46,060 nt of DNA from Candidatus Aminicenantota bacterium. GTDB taxonomy: Bacteria > Acidobacteriota > Aminicenantia > Aminicenantales > Aminicenantaceae. Shown piece by piece: positions 23,461 through 31,011 of the stretch. The DNA lies in NCBI GenBank assembly GCA_030614685.1, contig JAUWTO010000003.1, positions 1-46,060 of the forward strand, given 5' to 3'. The position numbers and the translations under genes were made by a program. Below the pieces are notes generated by a model. It worked only from the letters and a program-made list of their open reading frames with translations. It was not told where the DNA came from and searched no databases. Positions within the stretch are counted from its first letter, which is position 1. Every line of letters begins with the position of its first letter.

Positions 23461-23476
23461 TGGCACGAAACCTGCA
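23461..23476 (+). promoter_or_regulatory. sigma54 promoter of the lone receiver gene
   Basis: TGGCACG-AAAC-CTGCA matches the strongest form of the -24 element and all but one base of the -12 element. The predicted start near 23487 lies 28 bases before the ATG at 23515, which excludes the in-frame ATG at 23476. Confidence 0.78.
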
Positions 23477-23514
23477 TGTATATAACTGTAAGTCAAATTG
23501 GAAGAGTGAAAACA

Positions 23515-23910
23515 ATGTCTATTAAAAAAGTACTCATCGTTGAAGACGAACCCACCATACGCAAGACCTTTACCGTGCTCCTGGAGAACCGGTATCGAGT
23601 CGTTGCCGTGGAGTCTCCCCGCGAAGCTCTGCAGCGCTTCCGCAAGTCCAAGATCGATTTGATCATAACAGACCTGAGGCTGCCTGAAATGAGTGGACTG
23701 GACCTGATCGAGCGGTTCCGTGCCTCGGGTTATGAGGGCGATGTCATCCTGATCTCCGGCTATCCGGAGGATGTGGATACCGATATCCTGCTCGACCTTT
23801 CCATCGGGTATTTCTTTGCCAAACCCCTGGATCTGGACGAACTGAACAATGCCATAGAGTATGTGCTGGACACACGGCTGTGGCATGAGAAACGCATAGC
23901 CAGTATCTAA
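23515..23910 (+). CDS. single-domain response regulator (receiver only)
   Basis: 131 residues, all one CheY-like receiver: acidic pair 'EDE' near residues 10-12, phospho-acceptor Asp53 in 'ITDLRLPEMSG', a Ser in 'LISGYP' and Lys in 'FAKPLDLDEL'. There is no output domain. It could be a phosphate sink, a connector, or the receiver half of a split regulator whose DNA-binding half is the small helix-turn-helix protein encoded 49 bases downstream. It has its own sigma54 promoter with tandem activator sites, so its level should rise when the upstream NtrC-type regulator is active. Confidence 0.9.
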   Translation: MSIKKVLIVEDEPTIRKTFTVLLENRYRVVAVESPREALQRFRKSKIDLIITDLRLPEMSGLDLIERFRASGYEGDVILISGYPEDVDTDILLDLSIGYFFAKPLDLDELNNAIEYVLDTRLWHEKRIASI

Positions 23911-23959
23911 CTCCCGGCGGCCTTTCCGCCGACTCGGGAGGAAAGGACGGATCTCGACA

Positions 23960-24220
23960 ATGAATCCGGAGCGTTTTCCTACCTCGTGGGATGCCGAAGA
24001 TCAGAACCCGATTCCGGAATTTTTGGTAACTCTGCAGAACGAGTGTCTGATCGATCTCCTGTTCGAACGCCTGGAGAAGCGGCTGCTGGTTCGGATCCTG
24101 TCCATGAACCGCGGGGATCGTCAGAGGACAGCCGAATACCTGGAGATGGAGTACGCAGTCCTTTGCCAGGAGTTGAAGAAGCACCACCTCATCGTCCTTA
24201 AAGATCACCAAGACACCTGA
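23960..24220 (+). CDS. small Fis-type helix-turn-helix protein
   Basis: 86 residues. The C-terminal half, 'LSMNRGDRQRTAEYLEMEYAVLCQELKKHHL', has the spacing and hydrophobic pattern of the Fis/NtrC C-terminal helix-turn-helix, with NRGDRQRTAEYL in place of the usual NG-N-xx-xAAxxLGI. The N-terminal half is an acidic, Pro-containing region and a dimerisation-like helix. It follows the lone receiver gene on the same strand and probably the same transcript. Together they resemble a response regulator of NtrC type without the AAA+ domain, encoded as two proteins. Function is inferred; the motif is degenerate. Confidence 0.65.
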   Translation: MNPERFPTSWDAEDQNPIPEFLVTLQNECLIDLLFERLEKRLLVRILSMNRGDRQRTAEYLEMEYAVLCQELKKHHLIVLKDHQDT

Positions 24221-24306
24221 TATCGATCCTCGGCATCCCCTCCTGCTGACAGATCAAATACTTGCTTCCCAGAGGACCTTCAGGGGTGTGAACCATCCCG
24301 TTATTT

Positions 24307-24315
24307 TGCTATGAT
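24307..24315 (+). promoter_or_regulatory. extended -10 promoter of the transglutaminase-like gene
   Basis: TGC-TATGAT, a -10 box with 5 of 6 matches and the TGn extension. The predicted start, about 24322, gives almost no leader before the possible starts at GTG 24324 and ATG 24333. Confidence 0.4.
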
Positions 24316-24332
24316 ATGCGGCGGTGTTTAAC

Positions 24333-25886
24333 ATGAGAGAGATGAGGTGTAAGCCGATTCCCGGCGGGCTCAGCGGCATTCTGATCGTGCTGGCGCTGTG
24401 TCTGAGCGGCGCCGGCGTTTTTCCCCTTTATGAGTTGAAACAGGCAGGCCCTGACCCTCCGGGTGAAGAAACCTGGATGGGGGTCTACATCAACGACGTC
24501 AAGGTCGGATACAGCCGCTTCTCGGAAAGCAGGGCAGTGAGGGAGGGGCAGGACGTCACGCTCCTCAGCAGCGAATCCCTGATAAAAGTATCCCGCTTGG
24601 GCGGGAATCCCATCGAGCTGCTGACGAGGCAGGAAACCTGGCTGGACGACGAGGATAGGCCTCTGGAAATCCGTGTATTGACCAAGATGTCCCAGACCGA
24701 GACTGTGATCCGGGCGGAGGTCCGGCCGGATACGGTGGTGTTTTATCTGGGAGACAGGATCGCCAAGGAGCTCCCTTATGTCGAAAGATTCCATGTCGAT
24801 GTACCCGTTCAGGATATCATCGAGACAAAGGGGCTGCACCCCGGTGCTTCCTACGAATTCAAGATCCTGGACCCCATGGCCTATGCGTTCTCTGAGTGCC
24901 GCTTTTTTGTCCGGGGAGAGGAGGACGTCCTGATCCTGGGCGAGAATAAACGGCTGTGGCATGTCACGACCGAATTGGATTCCCTCATCCCCATGGTAGT
25001 CGAGGAGTGGATCGACGGGACGGGTAAGGTTTACAAATCGGTGTCCCAGGTGGGATTTATGACGACGGCGGCTCTGTTGATGTCCAAAGAGAAGGCGCTG
25101 GAACCCGGAACCGAGAGCTTCGATATCGCGTTCTCGTCTCTCATAACCTCGAATGTGAGGCTGAAGCGGCCCCAGAACGTCCGGCGCATGCGCCTTAAGC
25201 TGTCGGGTCTCAGGGTGGACAAGCTCAAGAGGCTGCCGTGGGGCGAAGCCCAGGAGCTCCTCGAGGTCGGAGAGGATTTCGTCATCGTCGAAACCAGAAG
25301 CCGGATCTTCCGTGAAGAGCAGTCCCTGGCCCTGCCGATCCAGGCTGCGGATTGGCAGGATTCCCTGGCATCGACGGTGTTCTGTCAGGTTGATGATGCC
25401 GATATCCAGTCCGTCGCCCGCGAGGTTGTGGGGGAGGAGCGCAACGCCTGGCGTGCTGCCAAGAAGATCGCTGAGTGGATCGACCGTGAGATGGAGGCGA
25501 ACTATGACGTGGGATTCGCCTCCGCACGGGAGATCCTGGACAACCGCGAGGGGGACTGCAGCGAGCACACCGTGCTGTTCGTGGCGCTGTGCCGCGCGTC
25601 CGGAATCCCGGCCAGGGCTGTGGTGGGGATCATGTATGGGGGAGGGATCTTCGCCTATCACATGTGGCCCGAGGTCTTTGTGGGCGACTGGGTGGCTCTG
25701 GATCCCAAGTGGCTGGCCCTCGATCCCGAGACAGGGGAATATTTCACGGATGCCACCCACATCAAGTTCGGCCAGAGCAACCTGGATGAGAACATGTACC
25801 AGGAAATGGTCACTTCCATCTCCGAGATCATAGGCAAGCTCAAGCTTGAGGTGCTGAAGCATTCCGAGGACGGTGTATTGAGATGA
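24333..25886 (+). CDS. exported transglutaminase-like cysteine protease-fold protein
   Basis: 517 residues from this ATG (GTG 24324 and ATG 24342 are alternatives; none has a good ribosome binding site). An N-terminal hydrophobic segment (about 13-30) marks export or anchoring. A long N-terminal region of beta type without known motifs is followed by a transglutaminase-like domain with the complete triad: Cys409 in 'GDCSEH', His443 in 'AYHMWPEV' and Asp457 in 'ALDPKW'. Bacterial members are usually periplasmic peptidases or cross-link hydrolases rather than true transglutaminases. Overlaps the DUF89 gene by 4 bases (ATGA), heading a four-gene run. Confidence 0.85.
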   Translation: MREMRCKPIPGGLSGILIVLALCLSGAGVFPLYELKQAGPDPPGEETWMGVYINDVKVGYSRFSESRAVREGQDVTLLSSESLIKVSRLGGNPIELLTRQETWLDDEDRPLEIRVLTKMSQTETVIRAEVRPDTVVFYLGDRIAKELPYVERFHVDVPVQDIIETKGLHPGASYEFKILDPMAYAFSECRFFVRGEEDVLILGENKRLWHVTTELDSLIPMVVEEWIDGTGKVYKSVSQVGFMTTAALLMSKEKALEPGTESFDIAFSSLITSNVRLKRPQNVRRMRLKLSGLRVDKLKRLPWGEAQELLEVGEDFVIVETRSRIFREEQSLALPIQAADWQDSLASTVFCQVDDADIQSVAREVVGEERNAWRAAKKIAEWIDREMEANYDVGFASAREILDNREGDCSEHTVLFVALCRASGIPARAVVGIMYGGGIFAYHMWPEVFVGDWVALDPKWLALDPETGEYFTDATHIKFGQSNLDENMYQEMVTSISEIIGKLKLEVLKHSEDGVLR

Positions 25887-26752
25887 GGGCGGCGCTGGAG
25901 TGTTTTCCCTGTTACTATTCCCAGATCTTGAAGACCGCCCGCATGATGTCCCTCACGGAGGAACAGACCCGGGAGGCTATCGCCCGGTTTAGCGGCTTGC
26001 TGCCAGGACTGCCGGATTCGGCCACGCCAGCCGGGATCGGGCGTGAGCTTTACCTCATCCTGTCCGAGCTTTCCGGGGATCCGGACCCCTACAGAGGGAT
26101 CAAGGCCCACTGCACGCGGCTGGCCCTGGACATGTATCCGAAAATGAAAGAGAGGGTCCGGTCCTCCCGGGACCCCTTGAAGGAAGCCTTGCGCATCGCC
26201 GTGGCCGGCAACTTCATCGACTTTGGCACCTCCGAACAGGTGAATCTCAAGGCCGGACTGGAGGAGGTCCTGGACCAGGAGTTCTTCATTGATCACTATG
26301 AGGAACTGCGGGACCACCTGGACAAGGTGGATGAGGTCCTCATGCTGGGTGATAACGCGGGTGAGACCGTCTTTGACCGCGTCCTGATCGAGGAACTGGG
26401 GAAGCCGGTGCGTTATGTGGTGCGCGAGGCACCTATGATCAATGATGCGGTCCGGGAAGATGCGGTGATGGCCGGCATCGACCGGGTAGCGGAAGTGATT
26501 TCCTCCGGATGTGTGGCGCCGGGGACCATCCGGAGGTTTTGCTCGGCCGAGTTCTGGCAGACCATGCAGGACGCTCAGCTTATCATCAGCAAGGGCCAGG
26601 GCAACTTCGAAGGACTCAGCGACGAATCCCTCCCCATCTTTTTTCTGCTCAAGGCCAAGTGCGTTGCCGTGGCCCGCGAGATCGGCGTTCCCATGGGCAG
26701 CCTCCTGCTCCTTTCCCCCAGAAGAAAAAGTTGCACAGCAGACTCTGGTTGA
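25883..26752 (+). CDS. DUF89 (ARMT1-like) damage-control phosphatase
   Basis: 289 residues of the short, archaeal-type DUF89 subfamily. The N-terminal CxxC ('CFPC') and 'Q' motif are followed by the metal site 'LGDNAGETVFD' (about 151-161) and 'ISKGQGNFEGL' (about 235-245), which hold the catalytic divalent metal. Family members dephosphorylate damaged or side-product sugar and pantetheine phosphates. Cytoplasmic, translationally coupled to the upstream exported protein by ATGA, and followed after 38 bases by the Tat-signal DUF362 gene. Why a cytoplasmic phosphatase sits between exported proteins is unclear. Confidence 0.88.
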   Translation: MRAALECFPCYYSQILKTARMMSLTEEQTREAIARFSGLLPGLPDSATPAGIGRELYLILSELSGDPDPYRGIKAHCTRLALDMYPKMKERVRSSRDPLKEALRIAVAGNFIDFGTSEQVNLKAGLEEVLDQEFFIDHYEELRDHLDKVDEVLMLGDNAGETVFDRVLIEELGKPVRYVVREAPMINDAVREDAVMAGIDRVAEVISSGCVAPGTIRRFCSAEFWQTMQDAQLIISKGQGNFEGLSDESLPIFFLLKAKCVAVAREIGVPMGSLLLLSPRRKSCTADSG

Positions 26753-26790
26753 TGTAGTATCAAAACGAATATGAGAAAGGAGGGTCACTC

Positions 26791-27741
26791 ATGAAAAAGA
26801 TGGACCGTCGTGAATTCATTAAGCGGAGCGCCCAGGTCGGTGTGTCCGCGGTTGTGGGCAGTGCTCTGTACGGCAGCCAGAGGCCGGATGCCCTATCTTA
26901 CACCCTGGAAGGTGACTTGATCGACCTCTCGGTGGTGGAGGGGCCCGATTTTTTCAGGACAACGGAGATGGCCGTGGCTCAGTTGGGTGGCATGGAGAAG
27001 TTTGTGCCCAAGGGAGCCAAGGTGGCCATCCTACCCAACGTGCAGCGTTGGCATCCCGGGACCTTTACCAAGCCCGACATCGTCCGCGCCATCGTGCAGA
27101 TGTGCAAGCAGGCTGGGGCCGCCGAGGTCAACTGCCTGTCCTGGCTGGAGATGAAGAACTGGGAATCTACAGGACTGGATAAGGTGCTCAAAGAAGAGGG
27201 CGCGAGCCTCAAGCTTATCGCCTCCGAAGAGGCTGACTTCAAGACGGTCAAAGTAACGAACGGCGCCTCTCTGGACGAGGCCATGATCATGAAGGAGTTC
27301 TACAACAACGACGTGTTTATCGACATCCCCATCACCAAAGACCATGCCGGCAACAAGTTCACGGGCACCATGAAAAACTTGATGGGGCTGAACTACCGGG
27401 TCAACAATCGCAGCAAGTTCCACAAGGAAAACTGGACCACGGACGTAAACGCCATCCGCCACCTGGAGCAGTGCATTGTGGACCTTAACACGCTGATCAA
27501 ACCGGATCTCTGCGTCGTGGACGCCACCGAGTTCATCATAACCAACGGGCCCATGGGGCCCGGCGACATCATCAAGCCGCACAAGGTCATCGCCGGTGTG
27601 AACCGGGTGTCGGTGGACGCCTACTGCACGACGCTGTGGGATATCGAGGCCAAGGACATCATCGCCATCACCCATGCCCACAAGCGGGGGCTGGGCAACA
27701 TGAGCCTGGCCGAGCTGAGCATCAAGGAAACAAGACTGTGA
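26791..27741 (+). CDS. DUF362 protein with Tat signal
   Basis: 316 residues. A twin-arginine signal ('RREFIKR' at about 6-12, then a short hydrophobic stretch to about 28) predicts export of a folded, possibly cofactor-bearing protein. The rest is the DUF362 domain: 'FVPKGAKVAILPN', 'FTGTMKNLMGLNY' and 'VVDATEFIITNGPMGPG' are typical. Many DUF362 proteins carry two [4Fe-4S] ferredoxin motifs; this one ends without them and has only scattered Cys residues. Strong AAAGGAGGG site at the start. The stop overlaps the GTG start of the next gene (GTGA), so the two exported products are made together. Confidence 0.88.
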   Translation: MKKMDRREFIKRSAQVGVSAVVGSALYGSQRPDALSYTLEGDLIDLSVVEGPDFFRTTEMAVAQLGGMEKFVPKGAKVAILPNVQRWHPGTFTKPDIVRAIVQMCKQAGAAEVNCLSWLEMKNWESTGLDKVLKEEGASLKLIASEEADFKTVKVTNGASLDEAMIMKEFYNNDVFIDIPITKDHAGNKFTGTMKNLMGLNYRVNNRSKFHKENWTTDVNAIRHLEQCIVDLNTLIKPDLCVVDATEFIITNGPMGPGDIIKPHKVIAGVNRVSVDAYCTTLWDIEAKDIIAITHAHKRGLGNMSLAELSIKETRL

Positions 27742-29060
27742 GCGCCCCGGAACCCCAACAGACTTCGTTTCTATCCCGCAGGGATTTCGTAAAATACATG
27801 ATGGCGGGATCGGCCCTCTCGGTGGCTGCGCTGGACAAACTCAACGCCGGCATCTACCAGAGCATCACAGAGCTTGACCGGAAATACCTCCGCGACTTGG
27901 CCCCGGACGGCCGCTACTGGGACTCCATCCGCGACAAATTCATGTTCCAGGACGGGCTCATCATGATGAATAACGGCACCGTAGGGCCCATGCCCAAGCC
28001 GGTGTTCAACACACTCATCAAGGCTTTTAAGGTGCAGGCCACTCATCCTGTGGATGTGTATACCTCCCTGCCCATGCAGGAGGAAGAAGTGCGAGGAAAG
28101 GTGGCCGCCTTTATAGGGGCCTCCGAAGACGAGGTGGCAATCGTCCGCAACACCACCGAAGGCATGAACTTCGTGGCCCATGGCTTGGACATGGAGGCGG
28201 GCGACGAGGTCCTGATGTCATCCATGGAGCATCCCGGCGGCACCCACCCATGGAAAATCAAGGAGAAGCGCTACGGCATCAAGGTCACAGAGGTGCCCAT
28301 CGGGCTCCCACCCCAGAGTGTGGACGAGTTTGTGGGTGCCTTCGAGAGGGCCATCACGCCGAGGACACGCATCATCAGTGTAAGCCACACGGTCTTTATC
28401 TCCGGCCTTATGGCGCCCCTCAAAGAGCTGTGCACGATGGCGCACGAGAAGGGGCTGCTGGTGGTGGCCGACGGCGCGCACGGCATCGGCATGCTCGACC
28501 TCAACATGCACGACCTGGGAGTGGATTTCTATGCCACCAGCCCCTACAAATGGTTGGGGGCCCCCACGGGAGCGGGCGTGTTCTATGTGCGCAAGGAGGC
28601 TCAGGACAAGCTCTGGCCCACCATCTGCACGTCCGGATGGGACAATCCCGGCAGCGCCCGCAAGTTCGAGACCCTGAGCCAGCGGGCGGTGGCACTCATC
28701 ATCGCCCTGGGAGAGGCTGTCGACTTCCAGAACTACATCGGCAAGACCCGGATCGAGAAACGGGTCAAATCCCTGGCCGGATATTTCAAGCAGGAGCTGA
28801 AGTCCATACAGGGAGCCAGACTCCATACCTCGGAGGATCCCTACCTCAGCGGCGGTTTGACCGCGTTCTCCATCGAAGGTGTGGAGCCGCTCGACATCGT
28901 TGAGTACGTGCGCCAGAAGTACAACATCGTGATCCGCACCGTAGGCAGCAAGCAGAAGGGCACTTACGGTGTACGCGTCTCCACCCACATGTACATCAAC
29001 CACATGGAAGTGGATATGCTCCTGGAGGGTATCAGGCAGGTCGCCGACCGCCGCACCTAA
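27738..29060 (+). CDS. exported class V aminotransferase-fold PLP enzyme with Tat signal
   Basis: 440 residues from GTG 27738. Tat signal: 'SRRDFVKYMMAGSALSVAAL' at 13-32. The class V aminotransferase/cysteine-desulfurase fold follows, with the cofactor pocket 'DGAHGIG' (Asp245, His248) and the Schiff-base Lys271 in 'TSPYKWLGAPTGAG'. Relatives include isopenicillin-N epimerase-like and selenocysteine lyase-like enzymes. A Tat signal on such an enzyme means it is folded and loaded with PLP in the cytoplasm and works in the periplasm, which is unusual. An earlier in-frame start (27636) would bury the twin-arginine motif 45 residues in; GTG 27738 has AAGGAAA upstream and overlaps the DUF362 stop. 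Confidence 0.9.
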   Translation: MSAPEPQQTSFLSRRDFVKYMMAGSALSVAALDKLNAGIYQSITELDRKYLRDLAPDGRYWDSIRDKFMFQDGLIMMNNGTVGPMPKPVFNTLIKAFKVQATHPVDVYTSLPMQEEEVRGKVAAFIGASEDEVAIVRNTTEGMNFVAHGLDMEAGDEVLMSSMEHPGGTHPWKIKEKRYGIKVTEVPIGLPPQSVDEFVGAFERAITPRTRIISVSHTVFISGLMAPLKELCTMAHEKGLLVVADGAHGIGMLDLNMHDLGVDFYATSPYKWLGAPTGAGVFYVRKEAQDKLWPTICTSGWDNPGSARKFETLSQRAVALIIALGEAVDFQNYIGKTRIEKRVKSLAGYFKQELKSIQGARLHTSEDPYLSGGLTAFSIEGVEPLDIVEYVRQKYNIVIRTVGSKQKGTYGVRVSTHMYINHMEVDMLLEGIRQVADRRT

Positions 29061-29104
29061 CGTAGGGGATTTGGCTTTTCAAAATGGTATAACGCGTAGT
29101 CTGC

Positions 29105-29671
29105 CTACCCTGACAGCTCTTTATGTCGATAACAATCCGTTGTGTGGTCATTGACCAGGCCCGCGGCCTGCATGAAGGCATAGCAGATGGTCGGCCCCAC
29201 AAAGGAGAATCCTCGCTTCTTCAAGTCCTTGCTCATGGCTTCTGACTCGGGGGTCTTGGCAGGGAGGTCGTGGAGTGATCTCCATGTGTTGTGTATGGTT
29301 TTTTCCCCAACGAATCCCCATATATAGGTATCGAAACTCCCGTATTCCTCCTGCACTTTGAGGAAAGCTTGAGCGTTTTTTATGGCTGCCTCGATCTTCA
29401 GCCGGTTGCGGATGATGCCCGCGTCCTGCAGCAAGCTTTCGATTTTGTCGGATTTGTAGTTGGCGATCTTCTTGGCATCAAAGCCTTCGAAGGCCTTCCT
29501 GAAATTTTCCCGCTTGCGGAGGATGATCTCCCAGCTCAGGCCGGCCTGGAATGCATCCAGGATCAGATGTTCGAACAGCAGGCCGTCATCATGCACCGGC
29601 ACTCCCCACTCCCTGTCGTGATAATCTGTGCAGTAGGAACCATCGGGAACCCATTCACAGCGTTTCTTCAT
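29105..29671 (-). CDS. tag: DNA-3-methyladenine glycosylase I
   Basis: 188 residues. Removes 3-methyladenine from alkylated DNA. The structural zinc ligands of E. coli Tag (Cys4, His17, His175, Cys179) are present one position later: Cys5, His18 in 'YHDREWG', His176 and Cys180 in 'NDHTTDC'. The active-site segment reads 'LILDAFQAGLSW', with Asp39 where E. coli has Glu38, a conservative change that keeps the acid. 'GFSFVGPTICYAFMQA' completes the helix-hairpin-helix part. The ATG at 29671 follows AGAGGAG; the longer frame to 29767 is not needed. Isolated gene on the opposite strand between two rightward groups. Confidence 0.95.
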   Translation of the reverse strand: MKKRCEWVPDGSYCTDYHDREWGVPVHDDGLLFEHLILDAFQAGLSWEIILRKRENFRKAFEGFDAKKIANYKSDKIESLLQDAGIIRNRLKIEAAIKNAQAFLKVQEEYGSFDTYIWGFVGEKTIHNTWRSLHDLPAKTPESEAMSKDLKKRGFSFVGPTICYAFMQAAGLVNDHTTDCYRHKELSG

Positions 29672-29732
29672 CCTGATTTCTCCTCTGCAGTGAATGTACT
29701 CATAACGACCACGGAGCGCAATTGAAATTATT

Positions 29733-29759
29733 ACTGGGGGAGGTCCCCCAGTGTTTTTA
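29733..29759 (+). terminator. intrinsic terminator, rightward
   Basis: Perfect 8-bp stem ACTGGGGG/CCCCCAGT (29733-29740, 29745-29752) with a 4-base loop, then GTTTTTAT. The T-run is on the plus strand, yet the nearest plus-strand gene upstream ends at 29060, beyond the oppositely oriented tag gene. It would end read-through transcripts of the 24.3-29.1 kb group just before the pgs promoter. Confidence 0.7.
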
Positions 29760-29776
29760 TTGAGCAATGATTCAGT

Positions 29777-29782
29777 TATAAT
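29777..29782 (+). promoter_or_regulatory. -10 box of the pgs operon
   Basis: A perfect TATAAT with only a weak -35 17 bases upstream (TTTTTA, inside the terminator's T-run). The predicted start near 29789 gives a leader of about 90 bases to the GTG at 29878. Confidence 0.45.
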
Positions 29783-29877
29783 GGGTCATCCTGATAATCC
29801 ATGCAATTAGAGAGAAGCGCTTCCTGGAGGGACCAATCCGAGAGCTCATAGTCGTCACCGCTTGTCTTGCGGCCCTG

Positions 29878-31011
29878 GTGTTGTTCTATGCCGTGGAATC
29901 CCAGCGCGTGCAACGAAGCCGTAAGCGCCTGGCCCTCCGGATCTGTGTCACCGGCGCCCGGGGCAAGTCCAGCGTCACACGCCTTCTGGCGGCAGCCATG
30001 AGGGAAGGCGGCTTCAAGGTGCTTGCCAAGACCACCGGCTCCCGGCCCATGCTGCTCCTTCCTGATGGTTCGGAGGTCGAGCTCAACCGCCGGGGAAGGC
30101 CATCCGTCCTGGAGCAGCTCAAGGTCATGCGGAGGGCCACGGATCTGTCCGCCGATGTGGTCGTGGCTGAGTTGATGAGCATCCGGCCAGAGACCCTGAA
30201 CATCGAAAGCCATCGGATCTTTAAGCCGAACATCCTCCTGATAACCAACGCGCGCCGCGACCATATGGAACATTGGGGGCCAACCCAACAGTCCGCTGCC
30301 CTTTGCCTGGCCGCGGCCATCGGACCGGACTGCACGGTGTTTGTCCTGGATGAGGAGATGATGCCGGTCTGGGGGGAAGCGGCCTCCCGGCTGGGATCGG
30401 AGATCCGCACAGTCAAAGAGGGATCCGCGCAGAACATGCTGCGATTTGAGTCCAATGTGCGGCTGGTGCAGACGGTCACGGATTTCCTGAACATCGATCG
30501 GGAACTTGCCGACCAGGGCATCCAAAAATCTCTCCCGGATTTGGGCGGGCTGAGGATTTGGAGGTGGCAGCCGAATCCAGACGGCCCGGTCTGGGATTGT
30601 GTGAACGCCTTTGCGGCCAACGACCCGGATTCTACGCGTCTGGTGCTGGATAAACTCACGGCTCTGGGCCTGATCAACGGGAAGCCCGTCATCGGGCTGC
30701 TTCATCTGCGCCGTGACCGCGGCGACCGCACACTGCAGTGGATGGAGGCGCTCCGAGCCGGGAATTTTCCGGATCTACAGGAGCTCTACGTGACCGGCAC
30801 TCATGCCCGGGCCTTCAAGAGGCGGCTGAGTGGAGATCGCAGCAGCCTGGTACCGGTTATTCTTAAGAGCGCCCGGCCCGAAGGTATCATGTCTGCCTTA
30901 ACCGCAAATGTATTGGCCCCCGCCCTTGTCCTCGGCATGGGCAACATGGGTGGCGCCGGCAGAGAGCTGGTGGAGTATTGGGATAGGGAGGGAGAGCCCC
31001 GTGCTGTATGA
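29878..31011 (+). CDS. pgsB: PgsB/CapB poly-gamma-glutamate synthase ligase (start uncertain)
   Basis: 377 residues from GTG 29878. Mur-ligase-like ATP-binding motif 'VTGARGKSSVTRL' near the N-terminus, 'KTTGSRP', then 'NARRDHMEHWGP' and 'NAFAANDPDST', all as in PgsB/CapB. It activates the carboxylate of the growing chain with ATP and adds the next glutamate (or similar acid) at the inner membrane. The N-terminus is a puzzle: the frame is open back to 29782 and encodes a hydrophobic segment (29848-29890) like the PgsB membrane anchor, after a GGAGG site at 29827-29831, but no ATG, GTG or TTG lies there. Starting at 29878 cuts the anchor in half. A rare start codon or an upstream base error is likely. 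Confidence 0.88.
   Translation: MLFYAVESQRVQRSRKRLALRICVTGARGKSSVTRLLAAAMREGGFKVLAKTTGSRPMLLLPDGSEVELNRRGRPSVLEQLKVMRRATDLSADVVVAELMSIRPETLNIESHRIFKPNILLITNARRDHMEHWGPTQQSAALCLAAAIGPDCTVFVLDEEMMPVWGEAASRLGSEIRTVKEGSAQNMLRFESNVRLVQTVTDFLNIDRELADQGIQKSLPDLGGLRIWRWQPNPDGPVWDCVNAFAANDPDSTRLVLDKLTALGLINGKPVIGLLHLRRDRGDRTLQWMEALRAGNFPDLQELYVTGTHARAFKRRLSGDRSSLVPVILKSARPEGIMSALTANVLAPALVLGMGNMGGAGRELVEYWDREGEPRAV

Noticed and set aside
23882-23898. sigma54-like TGGCATG-N4-ACGCA before the small helix-turn-helix gene
   Set aside because: It lies inside the receiver coding sequence, the -12 part is off consensus, and no activator palindrome is placed upstream.
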